Below, in pieces: positions 1 through 8,665 of a DNA stretch of 64,000 nt. Location: contig NZ_NJIH01000001.1 in NCBI RefSeq assembly GCF_002209565.1, positions 278,226 to 342,225 on the forward strand, given 5' to 3'. The notes beneath the pieces were generated by a model. The model searched no databases, was not told the DNA's origin, and saw only the letters and a list, made by a program, of their open reading frames with translations. The translations under genes were made by a program, and so were the position numbers. The stretch comes from Candidimonas nitroreducens. GTDB taxonomy: Bacteria; Pseudomonadota; Gammaproteobacteria; Burkholderiales; Burkholderiaceae_B. The stretch's first letter is position 1, and each line of letters starts with the position of its first letter.

Positions 1-34
1 CCTGATGTCTGCTTGTCAAGCATCTTAGCTTTTA

Positions 35-49
35 GACCGACCGTCGGTC
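35..49. promoter_or_regulatory. Palindromic operator upstream of the TetR-type gene
   Basis: A perfect inverted repeat, GACCGAC-C-GTCGGTC, lies about 80 bases upstream of the regulator start. It overlaps the -35/spacer zone of a possible promoter whose -10 would be TATAAG at 56-61. TetR-family repressors commonly bind such short palindromes near their own promoters, so autoregulation is the natural inference. A divergent target left of the window is equally possible. Confidence 0.6.
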
Positions 50-130
50 AATAACTATAAGTGCTTGAAATAATGCTGTAACATCAACAAGATTGACTCA
101 AGATCGAAATACATGGAGAGGGCCGGGAAA

Positions 131-757
131 ATGGTGGCTAAGGCAAAAACGGAAGGGCTCGCGCAAATTCGCCGCAGCCGAACCAGGCGCGTTCTTCCTG
201 CAGAAGTGCGGGTGGGCGACCTGATGTCAGCGGCCGCGGCATTGTTCATTGCCAAAGGCATCGAGGCCACGACCGTCAACGACATCGTCGAGCGGGCCGG
301 TGTCGGCAAAGGCACCTTCTATCATTATTTCGAAACCAAGGAAGATGTCATCGTCGCGCTGCGCGAGCGCTTTTCGCGGGATTTCACGGCTGAAGTGGCG
401 CAGGCGGTCGCGTCCTGTCCCACGGACGACCATCGCGCCCGTTTCGCTGCCTGGCTGCGAGGCACGGTCGAAGCGTATATCGCCAATTACAAGCTGCACG
501 ATGTTGTGTTCCACGAGTTCCGTCCCGGCAACCGCAACGTGAAAGACAAGGAAATCGTCCTTGCGCAGCTCGGAGAACTTCTGGCTGCAGGCGAGGCGGC
601 AGGCGCGTGGAAGCTGCCCGATGCGCGTACCGCCGCGATCGTGATCTTCGACGGCATGCATGGCGTGGTCGATGATGCGATTGCGGGCGACCAACGAGAG
701 GCCGAGCCGATTTGCCGCCGGCTGTCCGAATTGTTCAGCCGGATGCTGTCGGGCTGA
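131..757 (+). CDS. TetR/AcrR family transcriptional regulator
   Basis: A DNA-binding one-component repressor of about 208 residues. The helix-turn-helix lies at roughly residues 30-75, with the family pattern TVNDIVERAGVGKGTFYHYF, where the FYHYF-type recognition helix is diagnostic. The rest is the helical ligand-binding and dimerisation domain. The ATG at 131 is preferred because GGAGAGGG at 115-122 sits 8 bases before it; an upstream in-frame ATG at 113 has no comparable ribosome-binding site. A perfect palindrome at 35-49 is a likely self-operator. Ligand and targets are unknown; nothing downstream on the same strand is an obvious operon partner, and the next genes run the other way. Confidence 0.9.
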   Translation: MVAKAKTEGLAQIRRSRTRRVLPAEVRVGDLMSAAAALFIAKGIEATTVNDIVERAGVGKGTFYHYFETKEDVIVALRERFSRDFTAEVAQAVASCPTDDHRARFAAWLRGTVEAYIANYKLHDVVFHEFRPGNRNVKDKEIVLAQLGELLAAGEAAGAWKLPDARTAAIVIFDGMHGVVDDAIAGDQREAEPICRRLSELFSRMLSG

Positions 758-991
758 CCGGCGATCCCATCAGGTTCAATCGGGCGCTGTTCCTGTGGCG
801 CGCCGGTAAAGGAAGAAGGCCATAGCTCTAGGCGCCTATAAACTGTACTTTACATAATATACATTATGCGAATACTTAATACGTCCGCGGCCGCGCTTTC
901 CCGGTTTCTAAGTACTTAGTGCTCGGAACTAAATTCTGTGTCGATTCGGAGGCTAAATTCGGTTCATGGGTGCTCTGCATCAACGAACTGA
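758..991. other. Non-coding gap with two small palindromes
   Basis: No gene is visible here. The stretch is AT-richer than its surroundings. It contains the inverted repeat CATAAT-ATAC-ATTATG at 853-868 and the 10-base palindrome TAAGTACTTA at 909-918. Their role is unknown. Position between a regulator and a recombinase relic is compatible with an old integration junction. Confidence 0.4.
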
Positions 992-1354
992 ATCAAGCGC
1001 AGGCTGGATGCGCTCACATTGGTCACCGCCCGTCATCGTCTGGCGCTGCTCTCGGAGGCTCATAAGGCTCAGGAGTTGCCGAACCCATGCCGCAGTCGTG
1101 CCGTACAACTCGTTATGGAACACGCCCAGAGCTCCTACGTCAAACGAGGTATACGGCCCAATGCGGATGCATTGACCAGAGAGCCTATGTAGCAACTGCC
1201 GGCCATCTGCGATGATTCGCCCATTGGATTGCGCGACCGCGCCCTCCTCCTCTTTGTCTGGGCTAGTGATGGACGTCGACACTCCGAAGTCGTGCGAGCC
1301 ACAACGGAGCAGCGTGGCGCTGAGGCAGGCCGCAACACTCTGCCTCAGGGCTGA
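992..1354 (+). pseudogene. Decayed tyrosine recombinase (integrase) fragment
   Basis: One frame reads as the middle of a phage-type integrase. It contains ELPNPCRSRAVQLVMEHA, then YVKRG and ALTREP, an in-frame TAG at 1190-1192, then CDDSPIGLRDRALLLFVWAS and GRRHSEV. The last motif is the region of the first catalytic arginine. The N-terminal part is out of frame (a TGA at 989), and the sequence ends at 1354 before the box II HxxR and the catalytic tyrosine. It is therefore a non-functional remnant. Its 3' end abuts and slightly overlaps the 3' end of the catabolic operon on the other strand, which suggests integration or recombination at this point. Confidence 0.75.
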
Positions 1355-1947
1355 GAGAACACCACTGAATCGACCGTCCCAAACGAGCAGAAGCGGCCGA
1401 TGCTGCTAATGGAATTGGCATGCTCTTGTGCACTGTGCGCCGCACAGGCATCCTCCAGCACGATCATCTCATAATCCCGGTCATGTCCATCGCGCACCGT
1501 TGCCTGAACTACGGCCTGCGTAGATACTCCCGAGCAATAAATGCGCTGCACATTATTGGCACGCAGTTGCGTCTCCAGCGTGGTTGAATAAAATGGGCTG
1601 ACTCGGTGCTTGACGACCTGAATGTCGCCCACCTGCTGCTTTAATTCCGGGTGAATTTCAGTCCCCCAGGCGCCCAGCCTGAACAGACCGGCCTTGGGTG
1701 CGCCAGAAAATACTTGCGAGTTTTCCGGACACTCAGGATAGCCCTCTGAAAAGCCTACCCGCACAAAGCCCACCAGCAGACCGGCAGCGCGTGCCTTGGC
1801 AATCGCATGCACAGTCCTGTCGATCACTTGACGCTCTTGCACCTGTTCACCTAAAGGCCCTTTGCCACTGGGGCCATCGGGATGCACGAGATCATTCTGC
1901 ATGTCCAAAATAAGATAAAGCGAGCGAGGAGATTTCACGTTACACAT
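1345..1947 (-). CDS. Isochorismatase-like hydrolase lacking the usual catalytic cysteine
   Basis: Last gene of the long minus-strand operon, about 200 residues from the ATG at 1947. A longer frame to 2013 would overlap the preceding SDR gene by 32 bases. The fold is shown by LILDMQNDLV near the N-terminus (the usual catalytic Asp), a Lys in QVVKHRVSPF, and GVSTQAVVQAT where family members read G-V-x-T-x-x-C-V-x-x-T. Here valine replaces the cysteine. Cys-dependent nicotinamidase or maleamate-amidase chemistry is therefore unlikely. Isochorismatases of the PhzD type also lack this Cys and hydrolyse a vinyl ether by general acid catalysis. The substrate is unknown; the operon context points to carboxylic-acid catabolism. 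Confidence 0.8.
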   Translation of the reverse strand: MCNVKSPRSLYLILDMQNDLVHPDGPSGKGPLGEQVQERQVIDRTVHAIAKARAAGLLVGFVRVGFSEGYPECPENSQVFSGAPKAGLFRLGAWGTEIHPELKQQVGDIQVVKHRVSPFYSTTLETQLRANNVQRIYCSGVSTQAVVQATVRDGHDRDYEMIVLEDACAAHSAQEHANSISSIGRFCSFGTVDSVVFSQP

Positions 1948-1981
1948 CCGTATCCGATGTTCAAGGAAACAATCATTCAAA

Positions 1982-2746
1982 TTAGTCGCACCAGCTGCCG
2001 CCGTTGATGTCAAGTACTTCGCCGGTAATGAATCCGGCTTGTGGTGACGCCAGAAACAGTACGGCTGCCGCGACTTCTGCCGCAGTCCCCATGCGTCCGA
2101 CAGGAATCAAATCCCGGAGAGTTTGGGGGAAATTCGTCGTCATGGAGGACGCCACCGGCCCCGGTGCCACCGCATTGACCGTGATCCCGTAAGAGGCCAA
2201 CTCTTTGGCCAAAAATGACGTCATGATATGAACACCAGCCTTGGATACGCCATAAGCCACATTGCTGGCCTTGTCCTGTTCAGCTGGGCTCAGCCAAGGG
2301 CGGGGATTACCCCCGTTTTTGCCGATAATCGAGCCAAGATTGATGATGCGTCCGCTTTTTTGCCGCTTCATGGGTGCAATGGCAGCCTGGCAGCACAGGA
2401 AAGTGCCTTTTAAATTGACGTCGATGACACGATCCCATTCAGCCTCAGACAACTGCTCGGCGTTCCCCATCGATACGATGCCTGCCACATTCACTAAAAT
2501 ATCCAGGCGCCCCAGAGCACTGGCAATCTGACCGAAACAGCGCAGCACATCATCTCGCTGGGTTACGTTCAGTCGCACAGGCTGCACTCCCGTGGCCGAT
2601 GGATCCAGCCTATCCGGCCCTTCCATATCGGCAGCCACGACTCTCGCCCCGCAGGCTGCCAACGCATCCGCGACAGCAGCTCCAATGCCGCCTCGCCCTC
2701 CTGTGACAAGCGCCACCCGGCCGGCATAAAGATCAGAAACGTACAT
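1982..2746 (-). CDS. SDR family NAD(P)-dependent oxidoreductase
   Basis: A classical short-chain dehydrogenase of 254 residues, the usual family length. The Rossmann motif TGGRGGIG is at about 15-22, and an Asp (D40) ends beta-2, which usually means NAD preference. NVAG (a variant of NNAG) is at 86-89 and catalytic N111, S139, Y165 and K169 are all in place, with YGVSK as the active-site signature. It should reversibly oxidise a secondary alcohol to a ketone, or reduce a 3-oxo group, in the cytoplasm. It lies 66 bases downstream of the IclR gene and 34 bases upstream of the hydrolase start, in the same transcription unit. The true substrate cannot be read from the sequence. Confidence 0.9.
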   Translation of the reverse strand: MYVSDLYAGRVALVTGGRGGIGAAVADALAACGARVVAADMEGPDRLDPSATGVQPVRLNVTQRDDVLRCFGQIASALGRLDILVNVAGIVSMGNAEQLSEAEWDRVIDVNLKGTFLCCQAAIAPMKRQKSGRIINLGSIIGKNGGNPRPWLSPAEQDKASNVAYGVSKAGVHIMTSFLAKELASYGITVNAVAPGPVASSMTTNFPQTLRDLIPVGRMGTAAEVAAAVLFLASPQAGFITGEVLDINGGSWCD

Positions 2747-2812
2747 GCAGAACTCCGTTTAGCGACGATATGGATATCTGATCCAATTGCACCTGCAGAC
2801 TGGAAATGGATA

Positions 2813-3640
2813 TCAGCCAGTCCGTGCTGCAGCCGCTGGCGGAGCTCCCAGCTGTTCACTGATAAGACCTGCCGTGGCTCTCACTTTTTCAACGTAGTCA
2901 TCAATATTAGCGAGCTGTATACGGGAGGCTGAACCGGCTATTGTGAGACTGGCAACCGTGCGCTCGTCATGGCTGAAAATGGGTACCGCAATGCAGCGCA
3001 GGCCAATCTCTAACTCTTCGTCATCCAGCGCATAACCACGGGAGCGAACCTTGGCCAATTCGTTCTTCAAAGCATCTAATGTCGAGATGGCATTCGGCGT
3101 GGGGGTTTCCAGCTTTTTCCCCCGATACAGCATATCGAGAGAGCCTTCAGATAATCCAGCAAGCAGCGCTTTACCCATGGATGTCAGGTGCGCCGGGCTT
3201 CTTTTACCCACCCACGAATGCAGCCGCAAGGAAAAGGAACCTTCAGCTAAATTCACCGTTACCGCCTCAGTTCCTTCCAGCACGCCCAGATGGCAGGTTT
3301 CACCTGTTTCCTCCGCGAGCTTCTGTATGAACGGCTCAGCGACGCCAGTGAGAGACGTATAAATTACCGCTAGATTGCCCAACCTTGCCAGCTTTCCACC
3401 AAGTTGGAATCCCGAGGAGTTAGGTGCAGGCCGCAAGTAACCTAACGCCACCAGCGTTGCCGCGATTCTGGATGCACTGGATTTGTGCAACTGGAGATAT
3501 TTGGCAATTTCACTGACTGTTACCACGCTGTGATCGCGGCTGAACATGTCGAAAATTTCAAATCCTTTTTGCAAGGATCCGATGAGCCCAGATTCACGTG
3601 GCGGGTGCACAGTTTCCATTTCTAAAGGTTTTTTATACAT
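2813..3640 (-). CDS. IclR family transcriptional regulator
   Basis: A 275-residue regulator embedded in the catabolic operon. The N-terminal winged helix covers about residues 20-80, with LQLHKSSASRIAATL as the recognition helix. The C-terminal effector domain follows, with GKALLAG and EELEIGLRCIAVPIF typical of IclR proteins. The second in-frame ATG (3619) is an alternative start; neither has a clear ribosome-binding site. IclR members normally sense a pathway acid and repress or activate the operon they sit in. The perfect palindrome at 13784-13795, just after the -10 of the operon promoter, is the obvious candidate binding site. The ligand is unknown. Confidence 0.92.
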   Translation of the reverse strand: MYKKPLEMETVHPPRESGLIGSLQKGFEIFDMFSRDHSVVTVSEIAKYLQLHKSSASRIAATLVALGYLRPAPNSSGFQLGGKLARLGNLAVIYTSLTGVAEPFIQKLAEETGETCHLGVLEGTEAVTVNLAEGSFSLRLHSWVGKRSPAHLTSMGKALLAGLSEGSLDMLYRGKKLETPTPNAISTLDALKNELAKVRSRGYALDDEELEIGLRCIAVPIFSHDERTVASLTIAGSASRIQLANIDDYVEKVRATAGLISEQLGAPPAAAARTG

Positions 3641-3677
3641 AAAAAACGCCAGTTTTTATTATTAATTCATATTTCAT

Positions 3678-5372
3678 TTATCTACACCTAAGTGATACAG
3701 AATTATTTGCATGATGCGCAGCGATGAAACCAAACGTCAAAGCGGGCCCCAGAGTAAAACCGCCCGCGGGATAATTTCCCGCTCCTATACTAGCCATATC
3801 ATTGCCTACCGAGTACAACCCCGCGATGGGATTGTGCTGATTATCGAGAACACAGGCATTGGCGTCCGTGACCAGTCCGGCAAAAGTGCTCAGACAACCT
3901 GGAACTATTCTCAAGCCATAAAACGGAGCAATCTGCAGTGGCCCAAGGCAAGGGTTGGGCTTTCGAGACGGATCACCATAACCGCGATTGAAAGCCACTT
4001 CTCCCCGATGAAAGTCTGTATCCACCCCTACCCGGGCGCCCTCATTGAAACGCAAGATTGTTTGTTCGAGCGATGCCGTCTTTATTCCACATTGCCGCGC
4101 CAGATCGGCAACCGAATCCCCTTTTTTCAAGTACCCATTACGCAACCAGGGGCCAATTGGAGCCGGTGCTGGCAGGACACGCCCCAAGCCCCATCGGCGC
4201 AAAGCAGCGTGGTCACATATCAACCATGCCTCCGGCTGTTCCCCCTGTGGGGTTGCATTGAATAGTGCAGTAATCACATCGCTATACGAATCCGCTTCGT
4301 TGCAGAAACGCTCGCCATTGGAGCGCACCATGATCGTGCCGGGTTTCCCTCGATCGATGCCTAAATGCGGATAATGTCCGAAGGTTCCATCGGGCCGCGG
4401 AACCAGGGATACCGGGGCCCAGCCCGCCGGCGACTTGCCGTCCATGCGTACACGCCCTCCGGCGCTTTCCCCCAAACGGAGCCCATCGCCCGTGTTGGTC
4501 GGGGGTGCGGCAGACCAATGTTCCTGGCCTGTGGGCGTGTGTGGGAACATCTGCGCCCTGCGCGCCGTATCCCATGGGAAACCGCCCGTAGCCAATACGA
4601 CACCGCGAGCCGCCCGGATCTCGGTTTCACGGCCTGGCTCGCCTACGCGTGCGCCGACCACGGCACCCTTTTCCATGATCAGCGATTGTGCCGGAGACGA
4701 AGTCAAGAACCCGACACCCAAATCGAGTCCCGTCTTCAACAACCGGGCAGCCAGTGCATTGCCATTGACCAGATACAACCCCCGCCCGTACAACATGCGA
4801 TCCCACCAGTGACGCAGGACTCTGCGAGCGACATGTAAGAACGAATGCAGCTTTCGAGTGTAATTGAAGAAATGCGACAGTTCCAGCGTGGCAATTCCCA
4901 TTCCGAAAGGCGAAATGAGATCCAGCGGCGGCTTGAGCAATCGGATCTGCCGGCCCAACTGACGCCCATCGAACGGCGCGGCACCCACTGCCCGCTGGCC
5001 GGTCGCGGCGCCGGGAGAATGGCCGTGAAAGTCCGGTATCATAGCGCCATTGATGAATTGCAGGCTGGTCTCCTTCTGAAAGAATTCGACCATTTCCGGG
5101 CCTTTCTTCAGATAGGCCTCGATCTTGGCCTCGTCATACCAGGCCCCCAGCTCATGCCGAAGATAGGTGCGACTCGCCTGTTCGTCCTCGACGCCGGCAG
5201 CCCGGGCAAGCGCGTTGCCGGGTATCCACATCCAGCCACCGGACCATGCGCTCGTTCCGCCGATATGCGTGTCTTTTTCGACAACGACTACGCGCAAACC
5301 CAGCTTCGCGGCAGTGACAGCCGTCGCTAATCCTCCGGCCCCCGAACCGATGACTAACAGGTCGCAATCCAT
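3678..5372 (-). CDS. FAD-dependent oxidoreductase, KstD/fumarate-reductase flavoprotein family
   Basis: About 564 residues from the ATG at 5372. That start lies 2 bases after the stop of the preceding isomerase gene and has a GAGG-containing sequence upstream; the longer frame to 5444 would overlap that gene by 70 bases. The dinucleotide motif GSGAGG is at residues 8-13, followed by VVVVEK and by GGTSAWSGGWMWIPGN. The latter is close to the hallmark of 3-ketosteroid delta-1-dehydrogenases and related flavoprotein desaturases. The C-terminal FAD contact GNYPAGGFTLGPALTFG is also present. Expected chemistry is alpha,beta-desaturation of a ketone or carboxylate, or the reverse. The steroid assignment is not supported by the neighbours; tricarballylate dehydrogenase (TcuA) belongs to a related family and fits a polycarboxylate locus better. 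Confidence 0.85.
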   Translation of the reverse strand: MDCDLLVIGSGAGGLATAVTAAKLGLRVVVVEKDTHIGGTSAWSGGWMWIPGNALARAAGVEDEQASRTYLRHELGAWYDEAKIEAYLKKGPEMVEFFQKETSLQFINGAMIPDFHGHSPGAATGQRAVGAAPFDGRQLGRQIRLLKPPLDLISPFGMGIATLELSHFFNYTRKLHSFLHVARRVLRHWWDRMLYGRGLYLVNGNALAARLLKTGLDLGVGFLTSSPAQSLIMEKGAVVGARVGEPGRETEIRAARGVVLATGGFPWDTARRAQMFPHTPTGQEHWSAAPPTNTGDGLRLGESAGGRVRMDGKSPAGWAPVSLVPRPDGTFGHYPHLGIDRGKPGTIMVRSNGERFCNEADSYSDVITALFNATPQGEQPEAWLICDHAALRRWGLGRVLPAPAPIGPWLRNGYLKKGDSVADLARQCGIKTASLEQTILRFNEGARVGVDTDFHRGEVAFNRGYGDPSRKPNPCLGPLQIAPFYGLRIVPGCLSTFAGLVTDANACVLDNQHNPIAGLYSVGNDMASIGAGNYPAGGFTLGPALTFGFIAAHHANNSVSLRCR

Positions 5373-5374
5373 GG

Positions 5375-6118
5375 CTACGCCTCGCTCAGCAGGCGCCCTG
5401 GACCAATCGGGCCGGAATAGCTCAGCAGCCTCAACATATGCCACATGGCTGCCTGGGTGCTGGTGACAACGGGCAAGCCAGTCGCGCGCTCCAGAGGCTC
5501 GATGATTTCGAGCGTACGCAAATTGGCACAGCTCAGAAAAATGGCTTGTGCATCCGGCCTCACCACGCTCATGGCCAGTTCCAGCGTTTCATGGGGTGAA
5601 CACTTGGCATGCTCCTGGGTGCCAAATCCGGCAATATCCGATATCGTGAATCCCCGGCCTTCCAGATATCGACGCAAATGCGCGTTAAGCCAGGGCTCGT
5701 AAGGGGACGCCACTGCAATTCGCCGCACATCCAAATGTTGCAGCGCGCGAGCCACGGCATCGGACGTCGCAATCACGGGGATTCCCAGCAAGCTCGACAA
5801 GGCCTGGGTCACTTCTTTGTCGCGATCCACGCCGGACTGTACAAACCCGCTGGCGGTACAGCCAAAGCAGATGGCATCGACACGGGCATGTTTCAACAGT
5901 GTGGCTGCCGGCTCCAATTCGTCGAGCATATGAAGCAGCGTCGGTTCGCTGTCGCAGGTATGCGCGATACGGGTCGCATGCAACGACATGCCCTTGGGCA
6001 AAAGACGTTCGAACTCGTATTCCATGACCGTGTTCCATGACGGAACCACGACGCCAAGACGCATACTCCACTCGGCAATCTGGAACGGCTCGGATATCGC
6101 TTTATTTTTGCTATCCAT
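5375..6118 (-). CDS. Maleate isomerase / Asp-Glu racemase superfamily enzyme
   Basis: About 247 residues from the ATG at 6118, one base after the LivF stop; an upstream frame to 6250 would be buried in livF. PSWNTVMEYEFERLLP at the start matches the PSxNTxxE signature of maleate cis-trans isomerases. Two active-site cysteines sit in FGCTASG (C87) and FLSCANLRT (C197), as expected for the two-cysteine superfamily that includes maleate isomerase, aspartate racemase and (with one Cys) arylmalonate decarboxylase. With both Cys present an isomerase or racemase is more likely than a decarboxylase. In this operon it would act on an unsaturated or branched dicarboxylate. Confidence 0.85.
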   Translation of the reverse strand: MDSKNKAISEPFQIAEWSMRLGVVVPSWNTVMEYEFERLLPKGMSLHATRIAHTCDSEPTLLHMLDELEPAATLLKHARVDAICFGCTASGFVQSGVDRDKEVTQALSSLLGIPVIATSDAVARALQHLDVRRIAVASPYEPWLNAHLRRYLEGRGFTISDIAGFGTQEHAKCSPHETLELAMSVVRPDAQAIFLSCANLRTLEIIEPLERATGLPVVTSTQAAMWHMLRLLSYSGPIGPGRLLSEA

Positions 6119-6119
6119 A

Positions 6120-6848
6120 TCAATCCACTCCCATATAGGCCTGGCGCAGGCTATCGTCGCTGGCAAGCTCGACGGTACTGCGTTGCTGTACAACCCGGCC
6201 GCCTTCCAGCACATAGCCGCGCTGGCACAATTCAAGCGCATGCTGGACATGCTGCTCCACTAAAACAACGGTCGCCCCGGTACGGATGATGCGGCCGAGG
6301 GCGGCATACACCTGTTCCACGATGACCGGTGCCAAACCCAGCGAAGGCTCATCCAGCATGAGCAATTTGGGCAAGCCCATCAGCCCGCGTCCTATTGCCA
6401 CCATCTGCTGTTGACCGCCGGAAAGCGTGCCGGCCAATTGGCCAAAGCGTTCGGCAAGAATCGGAAACAGCTCGCATGCGAAGGCCAGGCTGTCCTTCAT
6501 GCGCAGCCGGGCTTCTGGTGTCACGGCGCCCAGCTCCAGGTTTTCCTGCACCGTCATAGTCGGGAACAGCTCGCGGCCTTCGGGCACATAGATCATGCCT
6601 CGGCGGGTCATTGCGACTGCAGGTAGGCCTGTCGTATCCTCTCCAAGAAACCGTATCCGGCCGCCGGCCATCGGTAAAGCGCCCAGAATCGCGCGCAGGC
6701 TGGTGGTTTTACCGGCGCCATTGCTGCCAAGCAGGCAGATGGCCTCGCCGGCGCCCACGTCGAGCGACACATCGAATACAGCTTCAAACAAGCCATATCG
6801 CACACGCAGATTTTTAACGGAAAGAACCGGATCGTTACTCATATTCAT
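6120..6848 (-). CDS. livF: LivF-type ABC transporter ATP-binding protein
   Basis: ATPase of a hydrophobic-amino-acid/carboxylate (HAAT) importer, 242 residues. Walker A GSNGAGKTT is at 41-49, the signature LSGGQ at 142-146 and Walker B LLMLDEP at 162-168; IYVPEGRELFPTMTV is typical of LivF. It should dimerise with the LivG half of the preceding fusion protein to drive uptake. The gene starts 11 bases after the fusion gene ends. In this enzymatic context the transported compound is probably the catabolic substrate, an aromatic or aliphatic carboxylate, rather than leucine. Confidence 0.93.
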   Translation of the reverse strand: MNMSNDPVLSVKNLRVRYGLFEAVFDVSLDVGAGEAICLLGSNGAGKTTSLRAILGALPMAGGRIRFLGEDTTGLPAVAMTRRGMIYVPEGRELFPTMTVQENLELGAVTPEARLRMKDSLAFACELFPILAERFGQLAGTLSGGQQQMVAIGRGLMGLPKLLMLDEPSLGLAPVIVEQVYAALGRIIRTGATVVLVEQHVQHALELCQRGYVLEGGRVVQQRSTVELASDDSLRQAYMGVD

Positions 6849-6859
6849 GGATCAGTTCC

Positions 6860-8665
6860 TCACGCCGGGACGGCAACAGGCACATGAGCCAACGATCGAC
6901 CCAAATAGCAGTTGACGACTTTCGTGTTTTCGGCAATTTCAGCCGGCAGCCCGGTAGCGATCACCTTGCCATGGTCGAGCACGACAATCCGGTCGGATAA
7001 CCGCATCACCGCGCGCATGGCATGCTCCACCAGCAAGAAAGAGATTCCCTCATCGCGAATCTCCAGGATCTTGTCGGCAATTTGCGACTGCTCCTGCGGC
7101 GTCAAGCCCGCCATCACTTCGTCGAGCAGGATCAGCTTGGGCTCGGTCGCCAGCGCCCGGGCAAATTCCAGCATCTTGCGATCCTGCAGGGTGAGGCTGG
7201 CTGCCGCCTGATCACGCTTTGCATACAGATTGACCTGTGCCAGCGCCGCCAGGGCCGCTTCTTGCGCCTGGGTCTTGTTCGTATGGCGCGACAGAGCCCC
7301 GATCAGCGCATTTTCCATCACCGTCATGCCGCCAAACGGCTGAACCACCTGAAAGGTGCGCGCCACTCCGCGGCGGCAGACCTCGTGCGGATGCAGGCCG
7401 GACAGAGGCTCCTGTCCGAACCGGATGCTGCCATGATCAGGACGGAAGATCCCCGAAATGACATTGAACATGGTCGTCTTGCCTGCCCCGTTGGGGCCGA
7501 TCAAGCCAAGGATTTCGCCACGCTTCAAACTGAAACTGACATCGGACAACGCGACCAAGCCTCTGAAGGACAACGTGACATTATTCACCTGGAGATAGTC
7601 ATCGATTTCAGTCGACGCTACGGCGGCTCTCACTCCGGCACCCCCTATTTCGACGCGGTGTGCAGGCACGGGCATCGCTTGGGTATCGGCAACCTTCGGT
7701 GCAGTGGCATCACTGCGCCGACGAGCGTGCAACCACTGCGACACCTTCGGGACAATCCCTTCCGGCATCGTCACCACTACCACCATGAGGATCGCACCAT
7801 ACAGCACTTGCTGCAGGGAATAGATACCCGAAGAGCCAAGCGATAATGCGGCACCCAAATGTGCAATGGCTTCACGCAACCCGAATAACAAGGCAATGCC
7901 AACCGGCGGGCCCAATACGGTTCCCATTCCTCCCACGAATGTTCCAAGCAACAGGTTAAGCGACAGCATCAAGCCAAAATCCGATTCCGGCTCGACAAAA
8001 TACAGCAGCACCACATTCATCGCCCCGCCGATGGCAGTCAGGGCTGCGCTCAACAGCGTGACCGTCAGCTTGACGCGAAATGTCTGTACGCCCAATGCTT
8101 CCGCAGCATGCTCGTTCTCGCGCACCGCGCGTAGCCGATAACCCAGTGATGAACGCAGCAAGTACCATGTACCGACCGCCGTCAGCGTCAATGCAAGCAG
8201 CGTCAGGCCATAGAGCAAAAATGGCGGAAGGCGCAGACCGGACAGTTCCAGGCCCTGGGACCGGCCGAGAAACGGTGCATTGACGGCGGCGAATCGCAAG
8301 GCCTCTGCCAACACCAAGGTCAAACCGCTGAAGTAAATGCCACGCAGCCCGGTGCGAAACACCATCCAGTACACGATGGACGCCAGCAGCATCGCGATCA
8401 CCGCGCCCGTGAGAGCCCCCTGTACAAGAGGCACCCCATGTGCGATGAACAACCAGGCTGCCGCGTACCCGCCCACACCGAAAAACGCTGCGTGCCCCAG
8501 CGAGATCAAGCCGGTGAGCGCCATGAAGTTCCATGCCAATGCGAGAAACCCAAAAAGGAATATCTGCGTCAGAAGATTGATCGTATAGCCACTGCCCCAG
8601 AATGGAACCGTGATTGCCAGCAGGGTGAAAATGCCGATGACCTGCAAGGACGGTGCCGTCTTCAT
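6860..8665 (-). CDS. LivM-LivG fusion: ABC permease plus ATP-binding domain
   Basis: One 601-residue polypeptide joining two normally separate subunits. Residues 1-310 are a LivM-type permease with about eight membrane segments; SLGHAAFFGVGGYAAA at 56-70 is the LivM signature. A linker of about 45 residues leads to a LivG ATPase (about 355-601) with Walker A GPNGAGKTT at 390-398, Walker B LILLDEVMAGL and the LivG-type tail VVNCYLG. The ABC signature is degenerate, LTLQD rather than LSGGQ, as seen in some LivG proteins. The gene overlaps livH by 4 bases. Fused LivMG proteins are known in this importer family, so the fusion is unlikely to be an assembly error. Confidence 0.92.
   Translation of the reverse strand: MKTAPSLQVIGIFTLLAITVPFWGSGYTINLLTQIFLFGFLALAWNFMALTGLISLGHAAFFGVGGYAAAWLFIAHGVPLVQGALTGAVIAMLLASIVYWMVFRTGLRGIYFSGLTLVLAEALRFAAVNAPFLGRSQGLELSGLRLPPFLLYGLTLLALTLTAVGTWYLLRSSLGYRLRAVRENEHAAEALGVQTFRVKLTVTLLSAALTAIGGAMNVVLLYFVEPESDFGLMLSLNLLLGTFVGGMGTVLGPPVGIALLFGLREAIAHLGAALSLGSSGIYSLQQVLYGAILMVVVVTMPEGIVPKVSQWLHARRRSDATAPKVADTQAMPVPAHRVEIGGAGVRAAVASTEIDDYLQVNNVTLSFRGLVALSDVSFSLKRGEILGLIGPNGAGKTTMFNVISGIFRPDHGSIRFGQEPLSGLHPHEVCRRGVARTFQVVQPFGGMTVMENALIGALSRHTNKTQAQEAALAALAQVNLYAKRDQAAASLTLQDRKMLEFARALATEPKLILLDEVMAGLTPQEQSQIADKILEIRDEGISFLLVEHAMRAVMRLSDRIVVLDHGKVIATGLPAEIAENTKVVNCYLGRSLAHVPVAVPA

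Noticed and set aside
966..1175. Short open frame as a separate gene
   Set aside because: The neighbouring frame holds the integrase motifs; this one is an off-frame reading.
3678..5372. Steroid-degradation gene (kstD)
   Set aside because: The flavoprotein resembles KstD, but no other steroid gene is nearby, and related flavoproteins act on carboxylates.
1345..6118. Nicotinate pathway (NicF, maleate isomerase) reading of the operon
   Set aside because: The NicF-like protein lacks the catalytic Cys, and no hydroxylase, deformylase or dioxygenase of that pathway is present.
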